Source: Nematopogon swammerdamellus
Lineage: Eukaryota > Arthropoda > Insecta > Lepidoptera > Adelidae
Direction: 5' to 3'
NCBI GenBank assembly: GCA_946902875.1
Contig: OX336355.1
Span: 11,937,347-12,001,346, forward strand
Length of the DNA: 64,000 bases
The notes beneath the pieces are model-generated. The model made no database searches and had not been told where the DNA came from. It saw only the letters and a list, made by a program, of their open reading frames with translations. Position numbers and translations under genes: made by a program. Positions 1 through 10,377 of this stretch are shown here, piece after piece (within the stretch, counting starts at the first letter, position 1; each line of letters starts with the position of its first letter).

Positions 1-748
1 AACTATAAAAAAAAATATATATATATAGAAGAAAATTAATATAAAACATAAAAAAAAATAACAACAATTTAAAATAAATATTAAAAAGAACTATTACATA
101 CTTCAGTCATGCTTCAATAAAAACCATGGATTTACATTATGGATTAAATTACAAAAGTCAGAAAGAAGAGTTATCAACGTTTAAAAATTAAATTGTCTAT
201 ATTAGATTTAGCTGACTACCCCTTCTAATGTTTATTCTCACATTTGGCTGTTACTTACCACAGAGTACGATCGGAGAGACGGCCGCCGATCGCTGTTCTG
301 TTGTTCTTACTTACATACTCGAACATATCATGTTGAATGTTTCTATTATTTGACATCAAAGCTTGATTATATTTTTTTATGTTTTGATATTTTATTTTAT
401 TTTGATATTACTTATGAACTTAATTCTGGTTTTATGAATTAATAATTTTTTTTTTGACTTTTTTTTATTTGATTTCAATTCTATTTTATTTTATTATATA
501 TAAATTTTTGTATTTCTGACCATGATTTTCATTTTTGACGACTTAATTATTCTTACTATATTATTTTCATGATTAACATTAACATTTTATTTTATTGTTC
601 TTTTTATTTATTTTTGTTTAATGATTTTATTGTTTGTTATTTTTATAAAATACATGTCGAAGTGTATAAAACGTACCAAAGAGACCAATAAAAGAATTGA
701 ATTATCATTATGGCTATATTCTGTCTACAATAGTCCATATCGTACAAT
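1..748. other. AT-rich sequence, nothing recognised
   Basis: Long A and T runs and no frame with coding character. I see no gene, RNA or clear repeat boundary here. Confidence 0.5.
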
Positions 749-1137
749 ATAAGGTGTTTCGTTAGTCATGTGTCATTAACTTCGGGAGGGTTACATACAC
801 ACTCAAATAAACACTTTACGTAACAAAAAAAACACATGTTTATAGGATCATTTTTTCTCCTAACAAAAAAAAATCAAATAAGTAGCTGTAAAAACCAATC
901 ATAGTGACCTTGTGATTTACTTACAAAAAACAGCTGTCCTGCGTTTGAACATAGTACGGTCATTGACCCCGTACAATGCAAGTTACCTACTGTTACACTA
1001 CAGGTTAATTTTTAGGTAGCAAATTTCTCGAAAAGTAATAATATAAACGTATAATTTTTTTTGCGTACCTAACGTATTTATTTGAGTGTGTATGTAACCC
1101 TCCCCAAGTTAATGACATGACTAACGAAACACCTTAT
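749..1137. mobile_element. Inverted-repeat element (MITE) with about 80-bp arms
   Basis: The sequence from 749 (ATAAGGTGTTTCGTTAGTCA) returns in reverse complement ending at 1137. The arms pair over about 80 bp with about seven differences plus a 2-base gap. They include a shared GAGGGTTACATACACACTCAAATAAA-type block. The roughly 220-bp interior has no open frame, so this is a non-autonomous DNA element or foldback. The end motif ATAAGG is shared with the element at 3146-3625. Confidence 0.85.
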
Positions 1138-1523
1138 GTATGTATAATAATTATCGTACATAGCATTGCGTGAATATTAGGTATAATGCCATCTTTAATT
1201 CATTTCACTTGTTGTTTATAAGTTCTCATTACCCTTTCGATGCGGCTGCTTGCTATCGGTTTTCGATAAAAGCCGTAACTTTACCATTAACTAGAGGAAA
1301 AAAAAACTAGTTCGCGGGCAGAGCCATTTATCATGTGGACGTGGTTTTAATACTATCAGGAGAGGTGGAGAGATGGTGCTGGTTTCTATGTTACCATATT
1401 AATTTATTATTTTAACGTTACTCGATTTTATTATTTTGTAATGAATAAACATAAATTAAATCTTACGAAATTACTTTTATTCTACCTTAATTATTTTATT
1501 AATCGGCGCAAAAGGAGGGATGT

Positions 1524-1650
1524 TATAAGTTTGACGCCTCCGTATGTATGTGTGTCTGTCTGTGGTATCGTAGCTCCCAAACGGATGAGCCGATTTGGAT
1601 GTAGTTTTTTTATTAAAAGCTGGTTTAAAACTGAGATAGTTTTAAACTCT
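1524..1650. repeat. Interspersed repeat with TATAAGTTTGACG and AGCTCCCAAACGGATG motifs
   Basis: The block from GTTATAAGTTTGACG through TCTGTCTGTGG and CATCGTAGCTCCCAAACGGATG recurs at about 45000-45125 with the same motif order. No coding capacity is seen. The 71-residue open frame through it (1441-1656) is not credible as a gene. Confidence 0.6.
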
Positions 1651-1750
1651 GTTTGATTATTGGAAACAATGTATTTTTTTATTACAGTATTTTCCTGCTA
1701 TTTCGCTCACATAAACTATTTCATTTATTATTTACTTGCCCTGGATTTCT

Positions 1751-1872
1751 GGACAGCATAGCAACAGTCCGCAAATCTGTAGCCATGGCGCGTCTCTGAG
1801 CTTGGTTTCGCGAGGAGATGCTCTGTCGATTGGTCCCTCGGCACAGTCACCCATTTTTTTTACATAAAAAAA
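1751..1872 (+). mobile_element. LINE-1a 3' end (untranslated tail)
   Basis: It matches the 3' untranslated part of the LINE copy at 5171-5704 (reverse strand): AGCAACAGTCCGCAAA, then CGTGGTTTCGCGAGGAG, then CACAGCCACCCAT, ending TTACATAAAAAAA. Only about 120 bp remain, so this is a severely 5'-truncated retrotransposon. Confidence 0.75.
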
Positions 1873-2224
1873 TTTAATCTGTTGAATCTGACTCAATTTC
1901 CTCCAACTGAAATTATTTTTGACTCGACTGCACAGCCTGAATAGATTTTTTTAGCCCGCTCTTTGATTTTATATAAGTAGCCCGTACCCATTCGGAGATA
2001 TTGACATATTGGTGAAACGGCCTGTAAATTGGTAGAGCCGTTCTTGAGTTATAAGCGAACATAAAGACAGGCATACAAATCTTTATTTCGCCATACACAT
2101 ATTTCACAGATAAAACATAGATATTAGTGATTACAGTATCATGAGGTCAAAAAGGCGGGTTTATCCCTTGAAGAGATTGCTTCCTGCCAATCTTTATATC
2201 TTTAAGACGTGTATTTATTAAAGG
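1873..2224. other. Unassigned, probably repeat-derived
   Basis: It includes wording common in degenerate insect repeats (for example GCCGTTCTTGAGTTATAAGCG), but no second copy was found in the window. The 64-residue reverse frame here is not supported as a gene. Confidence 0.3.
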
Positions 2225-2252
2225 ACTAGCTTTTTGCCCGCGGCTTCGCAGC
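2225..2252 (-). mobile_element. Helitron-like 3' terminus (fragment)
   Basis: The reverse strand reads GCGAAGCCGCGGGCAAAAAGCTAG, the same terminus as the R5 elements at 4373-4740 and 8211-8573. Only the end is preserved. Confidence 0.5.
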
Positions 2253-2282
2253 ATTGTAGGTTATGCTTAATTTAAGTCGACA

Positions 2283-2440
2283 CAATAGAATAGAATAAAA
2301 TAGAATAGAATAGAAACTCTTTATTGCACACAAATTGAAAACACACAACACACAAAGAACAGTACACGACAAGAAACAAGAAATACAGGAGTGCGCAAAG
2401 GCGGACTTATCACTACAAGTGATTTCTTCCAGTCAACATT
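2283..2440 (-). mobile_element. LINE 3' end with (AGAAT)n tail
   Basis: An imperfect (AGAAT)n run at 2283-2317 is followed by TCTTTATTGCACAC and, 90 bp on, AAAGGCGGACTTATCAC. The same arrangement occurs near 56965-57070, and in opposite orientation near 59925-59993. I read the pentanucleotide as the element's 3' tail. No coding part remains. Confidence 0.5.
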
Positions 2441-3145
2441 TTTATATATTATCAGCAATATATTATCACTCTCGATGAAAACTTTTTGGGAGTAAAAAAA
2501 AAACCCTAATACAAAAGTATATATAAATATATATAATACTGACTTTCCTGGAACCTAAAACCACTATCCATATTTCTAACTTAAACAAATTACGAAATGA
2601 GGAATTTCTTTTTCAAAAATCCTTAGTGCTCACCTACGTCACATAAGGAACTCCTATGCTAAATGTCATGTTTCTAAGCACAACGGTTTAGGCTGTGCGT
2701 CAGTCAGTGTTAGAATTTTATTAAGTAGACGTAGAAAGTTGGAAGAATATGAATGAAAATTATGAACTGGAATAAAAAAATAAATACCCAGCGTGTGAAG
2801 TGATGTATTGAACATTGCATACGCTCTTGTTCTTTTTCGGACCGAATAACTTTGTGAAAAGGCGCCATGGTATGAAACGAAGAGGTCATGTTAACCCAAC
2901 CTGTTGAACAATATTTTACATACTTGTATCGATATTAATATTCTTTTGTAGTTGCTTCTGTATGGACGACACGTTTTGAAGATGTTTACATGTTGATGTC
3001 GTAAATTGTGTGCGTGACGTACAATCAATTATAAGAAAGTAAGTGAAAATTATAATGTTATGCATGCGAATAAATATTAGGTAACCTCCTTTTTGCTTCG
3101 CGTAGTCGGGTAAAAAGGAGATAATGCATGTATATTATAATACTT
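2441..3145. other. AT-rich sequence, nothing recognised
   Basis: No coding frame, RNA gene or repeated motif was found. Confidence 0.4.
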
Positions 3146-3625
3146 ATAAGGCCTTTCAAAATTAGTTAATAGTACGCTAAGGGGGGGTTCTGTATCATAT
3201 AGGGAGTAAAACCTATATAATTTTTTTTACCTTGGGTTTTTTTTATGTAAAATATTTTTTATGTATTAAGAAAAAAAATAGGTGATTGATTTTTATAGCC
3301 TAATCGATTCAGTTCAAAACAGTAACAAAAAAGTCTTCCTTACCATTATGATCTAACACGTGTAAGTTGGTCAAAAAAATCAAATTCCTTCTATTCCATA
3401 CTAATAAAACTAAAATTGTGGTTTTTCACAATTTCTGAAAGAATGTGTTGGAAGACTTTTTTGTTCCTGGCATGAAACTGAAACGATTAAGGAAATATTT
3501 TATTTACATTTAAGACTAAAAAAAAATTTTTTTGTAAAAAAAAATTCTTTGTTCTTCAAAAGTGATATATTTCCGATACGCAACCCCCTCTTAGCGTACT
3601 ATTAACTAATTTTGAAAGACCTTAT
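3146..3625. mobile_element. Inverted-repeat element (MITE), about 480 bp
   Basis: The left end (ATAAGGCCTTTCAAAATTAG, continuing TTAATAGTACGCTAAG) is mirrored at the right end with very few differences over about 50 bp. Pairing resumes internally around the motif AACAAAAAAGTCTTCC (near 3328-3343 and, inverted, 3449-3464). There is no open frame. The terminal ATAAGG matches the element at 749-1137. Confidence 0.85.
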
Positions 3626-3706
3626 GAAGAAAGAAAGAAAGAACGAAAGTCATTGAAAAAAGACCTTATATATTGAAAAAATAAATGCTACCGAAATATT
3701 AAGTTA

Positions 3707-3805
3707 TTTTTTTTTATGTAATCCGGTATGGGTGGCTGAGTCGGAGGGGCCAAAGCGCATGCTCCGACCACTTAATATCAACTCCGAGAAGGTAGATGCC
3801 ATGCC
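3707..3805 (-). mobile_element. SINE S3, 3' end
   Basis: On the reverse strand it reads GGCATGGCATCTACCTTCTC, then GCGCTTTGG, then CAGCCACCCATACCGGATTA, ending CATAAAAAAAA. This matches the 3' ends of the S3 copies at 18938-19330 and 41265-41392. Confidence 0.75.
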
Positions 3806-4372
3806 AGAATAACGAATATTGTCTGATGAAATGAATATGTAAGTATATTAAATTAATAAGCGTATTAAAGTATTATGTAGTATTACTTTGTAGTTTATAA
3901 TATTGCTTTACAGCTTAATACATTGCCACAAACTATTCTTGTTCGCCTGCACATACTTCTCCCACATCCCAAACGTTAGTTAGAATAGAATGCCTCAGGG
4001 CATAAGCTCACCTATTGTGCCTAATTTGTATAAATTGGTCTTCAATAAAGAATATACATATTATACAATTAAAAATAAATTAGTGTTGACAAACGCCTTA
4101 GGATCTATTTCATCACCTTCGGGTAAAATATATCTGCTGATCAACTCCTTCCTGTCAACTGTTTGAGAAATTCCACTTTAACCAACGTGTAAATATTATT
4201 CATACTTAGTTGCCAAAAGAAATACCTCATTAGGTTTTTGGGCATAAGTGGGTTAGTTACTTTAGTTATGAATTTTGGATCGGAAATTAAATTGTTATAG
4301 AAAAACCTGATAATCCATCTCACAAAATTATTTACAAAATGTTTATTAAAAGCAACACCAAGTAATTATCAA

Positions 4373-4740
4373 TACTAATAATAAATATGTAAGGGATGGT
4401 CATGGAGTAGGTTACTTTGTTTTATGAGATATTGCTTTTGTAGACTCTATGTATGATACTAAAACTGAATTGACGATTTATTTAAATCTTTTCTGTGTGT
4501 ATGTTCCTCCATAACTCTTAAACTGGCCATCCGAATTCGATGAAACTTTGTACAAGCACATTTAACTATGTGGGACACAGGATAGGCTGATAGATAAAAT
4601 TCAGTTCCGGCAACGCTAAGATGTGGCTCTCCTACATACCGAATTGTTCCGTGCGCCAAATAAGGCATGGTAGCGGGCTTACTTACTATATTCTTTTTAA
4701 AAACGAATTTCACGCGAGCGAAGCCGCGGGCAAAAGCTAG
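4373..4740 (+). mobile_element. Helitron-like non-autonomous element (R5), copy 1
   Basis: It starts TACTAATAATAAATATGTAA and ends GCGAAGCCGCGGGCAAAAGC + TAG. The terminal CTAG preceded by a short GC-rich palindrome (CGCGAGCGAAGCCGCG) about 10 bases upstream fits the Helitron rule (CTRR end with a 3' hairpin). A second copy of similar length lies at 8211-8573. No Rep/helicase coding is present. Assignment to Helitrons rests on the 3' end only. Confidence 0.65.
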
Positions 4741-5170
4741 TAGTTAATAAATCGACACTTTAATCAATGAAACGCCTCGACCATTAAAATAAACCACTCT
4801 CGAATGTCAAGTCAAGCCCTTAAAGTTATTTCGAAAGGCGGAATATTCTATGTGGATACTATTTTGATCGAAAGAGCATGTTCCGTCAATGTGTAGGTAT
4901 GTGTGTGTTGTAAATTGTGTTGAATTTCTGTACACAAGGATAAATAATGTAGGGTTTAGCCTGACACGTAGAATTATGTATTAATTTAAATTATAGATAT
5001 AAATAACCATGCATTATTTGTTCGGCTGAATGGAATTTTATTAACTAATGGTACTAAAAATTCAAGTAGTCAAACTTATAATCTAAACCTAAAAATAAAA
5101 CAAATCAAAATTTTGTTGAAAAAAAAATGTAAAGGGGTAAAAAATAATTTTAAAATCACCTTCAACATAA
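4741..5170. other. AT-rich sequence, nothing recognised
   Basis: No coding frame or repeat copy was identified. Confidence 0.4.
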
Positions 5171-5704
5171 TTTTTTTTATGTAAACCAGCATGGGTGGCT
5201 GTGCCGAGGGACCAATGGTGCAGTCGACAGAGCCAAAATCACCTCTCCTCGCGAAACCACGCTCAGTTAGGTGCCATGCCAGCAGGTTTGCGGACTGTTG
5301 CTAGGCTGTCTAGCCCGTTAATACGACGCTTGAAGACACCCAGGTTAAAGGATTCAGGAAATACACTCGCCGGAAGACAGTTCCACACTCTAGCGGTGCG
5401 ACAAAGAAACGATTTAGAGAACCGATCGGTTCTCAAAAGCCCATTGTCAACAACAAAAGGTTGCTGAGTCTCTCTGCGACGAGTCATGCGTAGATAGGAC
5501 GGATGGCAGGGAATAAGGGATGCTAGCTCCGCAGAGCAGCGTCCGTGATAGTATCTGTAAAACAGACTAAGCGAACCCACAAATCGTCTGTGACTCAGGG
5601 ACTCCAAACCATCTGTAAGTTTCGGGTCACCAACAAGACGGATGGCTCGGCGCTGTATCGAGTCCAAGGATGCTAGCAGATAATGGGGACTACCCTCCCT
5701 ACCT
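5171..5704 (-). pseudogene. 5'-truncated LINE-1a: C-terminus of reverse transcriptase ORF plus 3' tail
   Basis: On the reverse strand an open frame runs from about 5704 to 5263. It contains EGSPHYLLASLDSIQRRAIR, LSLFYRYYHGRC, SKSFLCRTARVWN and GVFKRRING. These are hallmarks of the C-terminal region beyond the polymerase domain in jockey/CR1-type non-LTR retrotransposons. The catalytic domain is missing. Downstream come a 3' untranslated region and a poly-A tail, read as T's at 5171-5178. The copy is a dead insertion, but its frame is still open over about 145 codons, so it may be fairly young. Confidence 0.85.
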
Positions 5705-5860
5705 TCAACGTTATATGTATATCAAATATATCTTTCGGAAATTACCAATATCTACCACAGTTTTAATAATAATTACATATTATATTGTAACTTTCTTTTA
5801 AGGGTGTGAGACTTTCATTTATACATCATGTTCCTTTCTTTATTAAAATGTATCGTTTTA

Positions 5861-5905
5861 CTTCCGGTTAAAAAACTAATGTGTATTAGTTTTTTTAACC
5901 GGAAG
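5861..5905. repeat. 20-bp inverted repeat with 4-base loop
   Basis: CTTCCGGTTAAAAAACTAAT is followed by GTGT and its reverse complement, with one extra T. It may be the relic of a small palindromic element. There is no terminator context, since no gene is adjacent. Confidence 0.7.
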
Positions 5906-6690
5906 ACATACTAAATAAGTACTTACCTACTCTACTTTTTTGCCGACACATCAACAAGAACACGACACTGAACGTCATGAAATAATGATCAGTTAAGTAC
6001 ACTCATAGTTAGCACAAGCTCAAGCATTCAACGTTAAAATTAACGTCTAATACGTTACGTCTCCCTCTTGATAAAAACACATAATTTTTATATTTATTTG
6101 CAATTACCGTGCGTCAAAACGATTCAAACTCATAATATCCTGGATGATTTCGCCTAACTAACCGTAATAGAATAAGCATTCATTAACAACGTTCAAAGGA
6201 TTTTGAACCTTCAGTCAAGTACAAATAAGGATTAAAATTGTTTGGGAATATTTAGCTTAAAGGATTAAATACGAAATGCTCTGCACGCCAATCAAGCATG
6301 TTTAATAGCAATTCTTTTTAATTTTTCTGCTCTGCGTTTATACGAAGCGGCGCTGGTGACTGATAAAAAATAATAAAAATGCATGTAATTAAGATATTGA
6401 TTGTGCGCGATCGCGCCTGCAGGTGGCGCCCTGAGGCAACGCATAGAATAGTAATCAGTTAGAGAGCTTGACAGAAAAGTTCGCTTCGTGAATTTTTCCA
6501 CCGACGACGCAACAAGGTACCTGAAACCGTTATTACGGACAAGTCCACCTTTTGTTGTTATTTTTGTTTGTCCCTCTTCGTGCAAGACCCCTCGGCCTCC
6601 AGCTAACCCCGCTAGCTTGTGCCCTTCATGATGGCTAGAAGAAGACCAGGGCGGCTGCAGATCTTCGTAACGCGGAAGATGGACAACGAA
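5906..6690. other. No feature recognised
   Basis: A mildly GC-rich patch lies at about 6405-6445. Short open frames are present on both strands, but none has a recognisable domain. Confidence 0.4.
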
Positions 6691-6734
6691 GAATTCGCGA
6701 GTATTAAGAACAAAATCTTAATACTCGCGAATTC
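6691..6734. repeat. Perfect 19-bp inverted repeat, 6-base loop
   Basis: GAATTCGCGAGTATTAAGA at 6691-6709 and its exact reverse complement at 6716-6734 flank ACAAAA. It lies inside open frames of 68 codons on both strands (6619-6825 + and 6612-6818 -). The dual openness follows partly from the palindrome. No protein family was recognised. Confidence 0.85.
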
Positions 6735-6829
6735 CAAGCATATGGTAAGCCAAACCATCCAGGAGAATATCTTTGCACACTTTTCTTCTTGTGTGTTATT
6801 ATTGTTACTTGTGTGCAATGAATGATTTC

Positions 6830-8103
6830 TCTTCGATTCTAAGTATTTATTGTGTGATCTGCTTTGGCACGTGTTCGATAAACCGCGTTCCTGTCCTATA
6901 TATTATATCAATTTATGGTTCAAAATGCAAGAATTTGGCATTTTTTTTTTTCGAATATAGAAAAAACCTGTCACTCAATGACAACACAACACACTATTAA
7001 TACCCTAAGTATTCGTGGGTACAGTAGTAACAGGAAGGCATTATTTACATTTGCAAAAAATCCGCCTTATGCGGTCGACAAAATAAGTTGAAAATTATAA
7101 TTTCTACATGCCGGGTTATTCATTCTGTGTTAAAGTGGCGCGTGCGCAAGTTCGAGCGACGCGCTTCGAATTTTAAACAAACGTTCCAATTTCAAAAGTA
7201 GTTGACAGTTGGCGATCGACTCGGCGCGAGTCGTACTGATGTAATCGCTGGCTGGCGGTTTCATACTCAGAAAGGTGAAGACTGTAACTCTTAAATTGTA
7301 TTTAGATCTAGATCAAAGATGGAAGTAATAATTTATTCTCGAGGTGCGACTGCTTCTGTAAATTGTTTATTTGAAAGGTAGTTTTTGCCAGTTTCGCTCC
7401 TATTAGCCAATTTTGATCCTATTAGCCAATAGCGCCAAAATTTACCCATCACATCAAACATAAGTCGGAACATCAGCTATCCTCGTAGAAAAAATATGAT
7501 TAAATGACGAAGTGGCAATTCATTGTAACATACATATTGTGTATTTACAAATTTTCAAAAATAATAAAATAAGCCTAAATTAATTAGATTATAAATAAAA
7601 AATCTCCTCCATGTCTGAGCTGATGCGGTGTATGAAGAAAAACTCGGCACACATGTCTCCGGACTTAGCCACTATCAGCTGCCCAGGGTTACGGCAAAAA
7701 CCAGTGCGTGACCGGTGACCACGCATCAAGGGTTTCCAACTTTCCACCGCACCGCAAAACGTAGAAATTTTAAGAGGTTTTTAGAGGACTAATTTTGTTT
7801 TTATTGACAGCAGCTTGTGCTGCGGCCCGGCTAGCAGACATACTTAAATACTCGTAATTTGGCTTGAACACACATTGCACCTAAATACATACATAACCTT
7901 TGAAAGTACCAACCGAGACGACAGCCGACACTATACAAAAATTAATTGAGAGATTAATGAATGTAATTACAAAGTATTGACTCGAAGAAACTTAATTATG
8001 CAGAAGTTTTCTCCTTAGCTCCTGGCCGACCAAATATTTTAGAATAGTACCTACTTATATTACGAGTTTTTCGAATATTAATATATTTATATTTTGACAA
8101 AAT
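6830..8103. other. No feature recognised
   Basis: Unique-looking AT-rich DNA. No exon with splice sites or domain similarity was seen on either strand. Confidence 0.4.
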
Positions 8104-8209
8104 CATTATCATCAATTATCCATCAATCATCATCATCATCAATCATCAATCAATCAATCATCATCATTCATTCATTCATTCATTTATTTATTTATTTTTT
8201 ATTTATTTT
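8104..8209. repeat. Compound microsatellite (ATC)n-(AATC)n-(ATTC)n-(ATTT)n
   Basis: Successive runs of CATCAT, CAATCAAT, CATTCATT and TTTATTTA, ending exactly where the R5 element starts at 8211. Confidence 0.9.
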
Positions 8210-8210
8210 T

Positions 8211-8573
8211 TACTAATAATAAATCTGTAAGGGATGGTCATGGAGTAAGTTACTTTGTTTTACGAGATATTGCATTTGTAGACTCTATGTATGATACTAA
8301 AACTAAATTGACGATTTTTAGAAATCTTTTCTGTATGTATGTATGTATGTATGTTCCTCCATAACTCTTAAACCGATCATCCGAATTTTATGAAACTTAG
8401 TACAAGCACATATATCTATACGCGACACAGGATAGGCTAAATAAAATTCAGTTCTGGTTACGCTAAGATGTGGCTCTCATACAAACCGAATTGTTCCGCG
8501 CGCCAAAATAAAGGTACGGTACGGGCTTACTTAATACGAATTTCACGCGAGCGAAGCCGCAAGCAAAAGCTAG
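8211..8573 (+). mobile_element. Helitron-like non-autonomous element (R5), copy 2
   Basis: It is collinear with 4373-4740: the TACTAATAATAAA start, GTAAGGGATGGTCATGGAGT, TATGTTCCTCCATAACTCTT, and the AAAGCTAG end. It contains a short (TATG)n expansion near 8335-8352. There is no coding capacity. Confidence 0.7.
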
Positions 8574-8947
8574 TACTATTGATAATATTAATATATTTAT
8601 ATTTTGACAAAATGTTATTATTAGTTTTTAAATTACCGTGATTGTTAAACATTATTAGAAAAACTAACGGCTCATGATAAGTATGAATGACGAATGCGCC
8701 AAGTGATTTTACTCCACTCATTTCGCCAGCGAAGAAAGTAAACTGTACAAACAACACCGATGGGCCATACGTTTGGCCAAGACCACGCTCTATTAATCGC
8801 ATTTTCTAATAATGTTATTATAAGTTGCATTCTGTACGCAAATATGAACACATTCGTTGTCTTCATATTCCGGCGAATATTACTCAGCATTGTTGAAATA
8901 AAATTTATTTAAATTATTGTAGTTTTCGTCTTGTCCCGTTATTTTAA

Positions 8948-9236
8948 TTTTTTTTTTATGGAATCTCACAAGCTTGGCTACATCACCTACAATATCCGTG
9001 ATGTCAGCCCATAACACCGGGTGAACTTGGTGCCACGTCAGTGCTTCCCTTCGGTCGTGCCGGCTACACTGAACTGGACGGAAAACACAAACTATTTACA
9101 TAGCCGTTTCGACAGACCTTTCATTCAGTGCGGTGGTACCAACCCGGGCGGGTTGAACCCTACCACCTAGTGATATAAGAAGGGAGTCATATCCCTTAGT
9201 TGCCTTTTACGACATACACGGGGAGAGATGAAGTGG
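8948..9236 (-). mobile_element. SINE S1 (modules A-C), partial
   Basis: Reading the reverse strand, a partial A module (CATCTCTCCCCGTGTATGTC, CTAAGGGATATGACTCCCTT) leads into body C (CTAGGTGGTAGGGTT, GTTGGTACCACCGCACTGAA, GTTATGGGCTGACATCACGG) and a poly-A tail (T's at 8948-8957). The 5S-like module B is absent in this copy. Confidence 0.85.
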
Positions 9237-9483
9237 TTCGATTCGTTCCACACCTTTTACCTTTTTACCATTATAACTCTGTTGGTGTGTTAAAATAACA
9301 AAAAAAACTTAACCTTTTAACTTTTTTTATATGTAAAAATAATATATACCCATAGCCGTATGAACAAGGTGCCATGTTTACATAGCTGTTTCGACCGACG
9401 TTTCGTTCAGTGCGGTGGTATCAACCCGGCTGGGATAAACCCTAACACCTAGTGAAGTAAGAAGGGAAGGAACCTACAGTTTT

Positions 9484-9923
9484 GTACCGTGTGGGGTCGG
9501 TACTTAAAAAGAATAGTCCCACTGCATCTCTCCCCGTCGCATGTCGTAAAAGTCGACTAAGGGATCGTCAGCCTCGGCAGCTTAATGGTGCGGTCAGTTA
9601 TTGGATGGATGACCGCCCGACTGTTGGAGGCTGACCGTGGTTCGGATACCACGTTAAACTGTAGGTCCCTTCCCTTCTTACCTTACTAGGTGGTAGGGTT
9701 TATCCCGGCCGGGTTGGTACCACCGCACTGAGCGAAACGTCGGTCGAAACGGCTATGTAAATAGTTCGTGTTTTGCGTCCAGTTCAGTGTAGCCGGCGCG
9801 AAATGAAGGGAAGCACTGACATGGCACCTAGTTCACCCGGTGTTATGGGCTGACATCACGGATGTTGTAGGTGATGTAGCCAACCGTGTGAAGTTTGCAT
9901 AAAAAAAAAAAAAAAAAAAAAAA
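9484..9923 (+). mobile_element. SINE S1 (A-B-C type), inserted in another S1
   Basis: Order: module A from GTACCGTGTGGGGTCGGTAC to CTAAGGGAT; module B (9567-9635, shortened inside, still closed by GTCAGCCTC/GAGGCTGAC); B-box-like GTGGTTCGGATACCACG; body C; 23 A's at 9901-9923. The target duplication is AGTTT (9479-9483 and 9923-9927). Confidence 0.85.
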
Positions 9924-10020
9924 GTTTAACGTGGAATGCGAACCACAGTCAGCCTCCAACGTTCGAGCGGTCACCGATAAAAGTACTGACCGCGCCCAGG
10001 ATTGCTTAAATTACAATCAT

Positions 10021-10342
10021 ACCGTGTGGGGCCGGTACTTTAAAAGAATAGCCCCACTGCATCTCTCCCCGTGTATGTCGTAAAAGGCGATTAAGGGATA
10101 TGACTCCCTTCTTATATTACTAGGTGGTAGGGTTTAACCCACTCGGGTTGGTACCACCGCACTGAATGAAAGGTCGGTCGAAACGGCTATGTAAATAGTT
10201 TGTTTTTTTCCGTCCAGTTCAGTGTAGCCGGCACGACCGAAGGGAAGCACTGACGTGACACCAAGTTCACTCGGTGTTATGGGCTGACATCACGGATGTT
10301 GTAAGTGATGAAGCAAACCGTGTCAGTTTCCATAAAAAAAAA
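10021..10342 (+). mobile_element. SINE S1 (A-C type), inserted in another S1
   Basis: Module A (ACCGTGTGGGGCCGGTACTT) runs directly into body C without module B and ends in a short A tail. It splits the reverse-strand S1 between its module-B core and its 5' end. Flanking AATC on both sides may be a short target duplication. Confidence 0.8.
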
Positions 10343-10377
10343 TCGACCGACATCACCACTGAGCTACCGAGGCTGAC

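Larger units (their letters stand above)
9345..10377 (-). mobile_element. SINE S1 (B-C type), interrupted twice by other S1 copies
   Basis: Three pieces at about 9345-9483, 9923-10020 and 10343-10377 are collinear parts of one reverse-strand S1 copy. They are body C with an internal deletion, most of the 5S-like module B with the B-box-like segment, and the 5' terminus GTCAGCCTCGGTAGCTCAGT. Forward-strand S1 copies (9484-9923 and 10021-10342) separate them. The first insertion is flanked by AGTTT on both sides. Confidence 0.8.

Noticed and set aside
6292..6585. 97-codon reverse frame
   Set aside because: No domain similarity, no splice or promoter context, and part of the frame crosses a patch of skewed composition.
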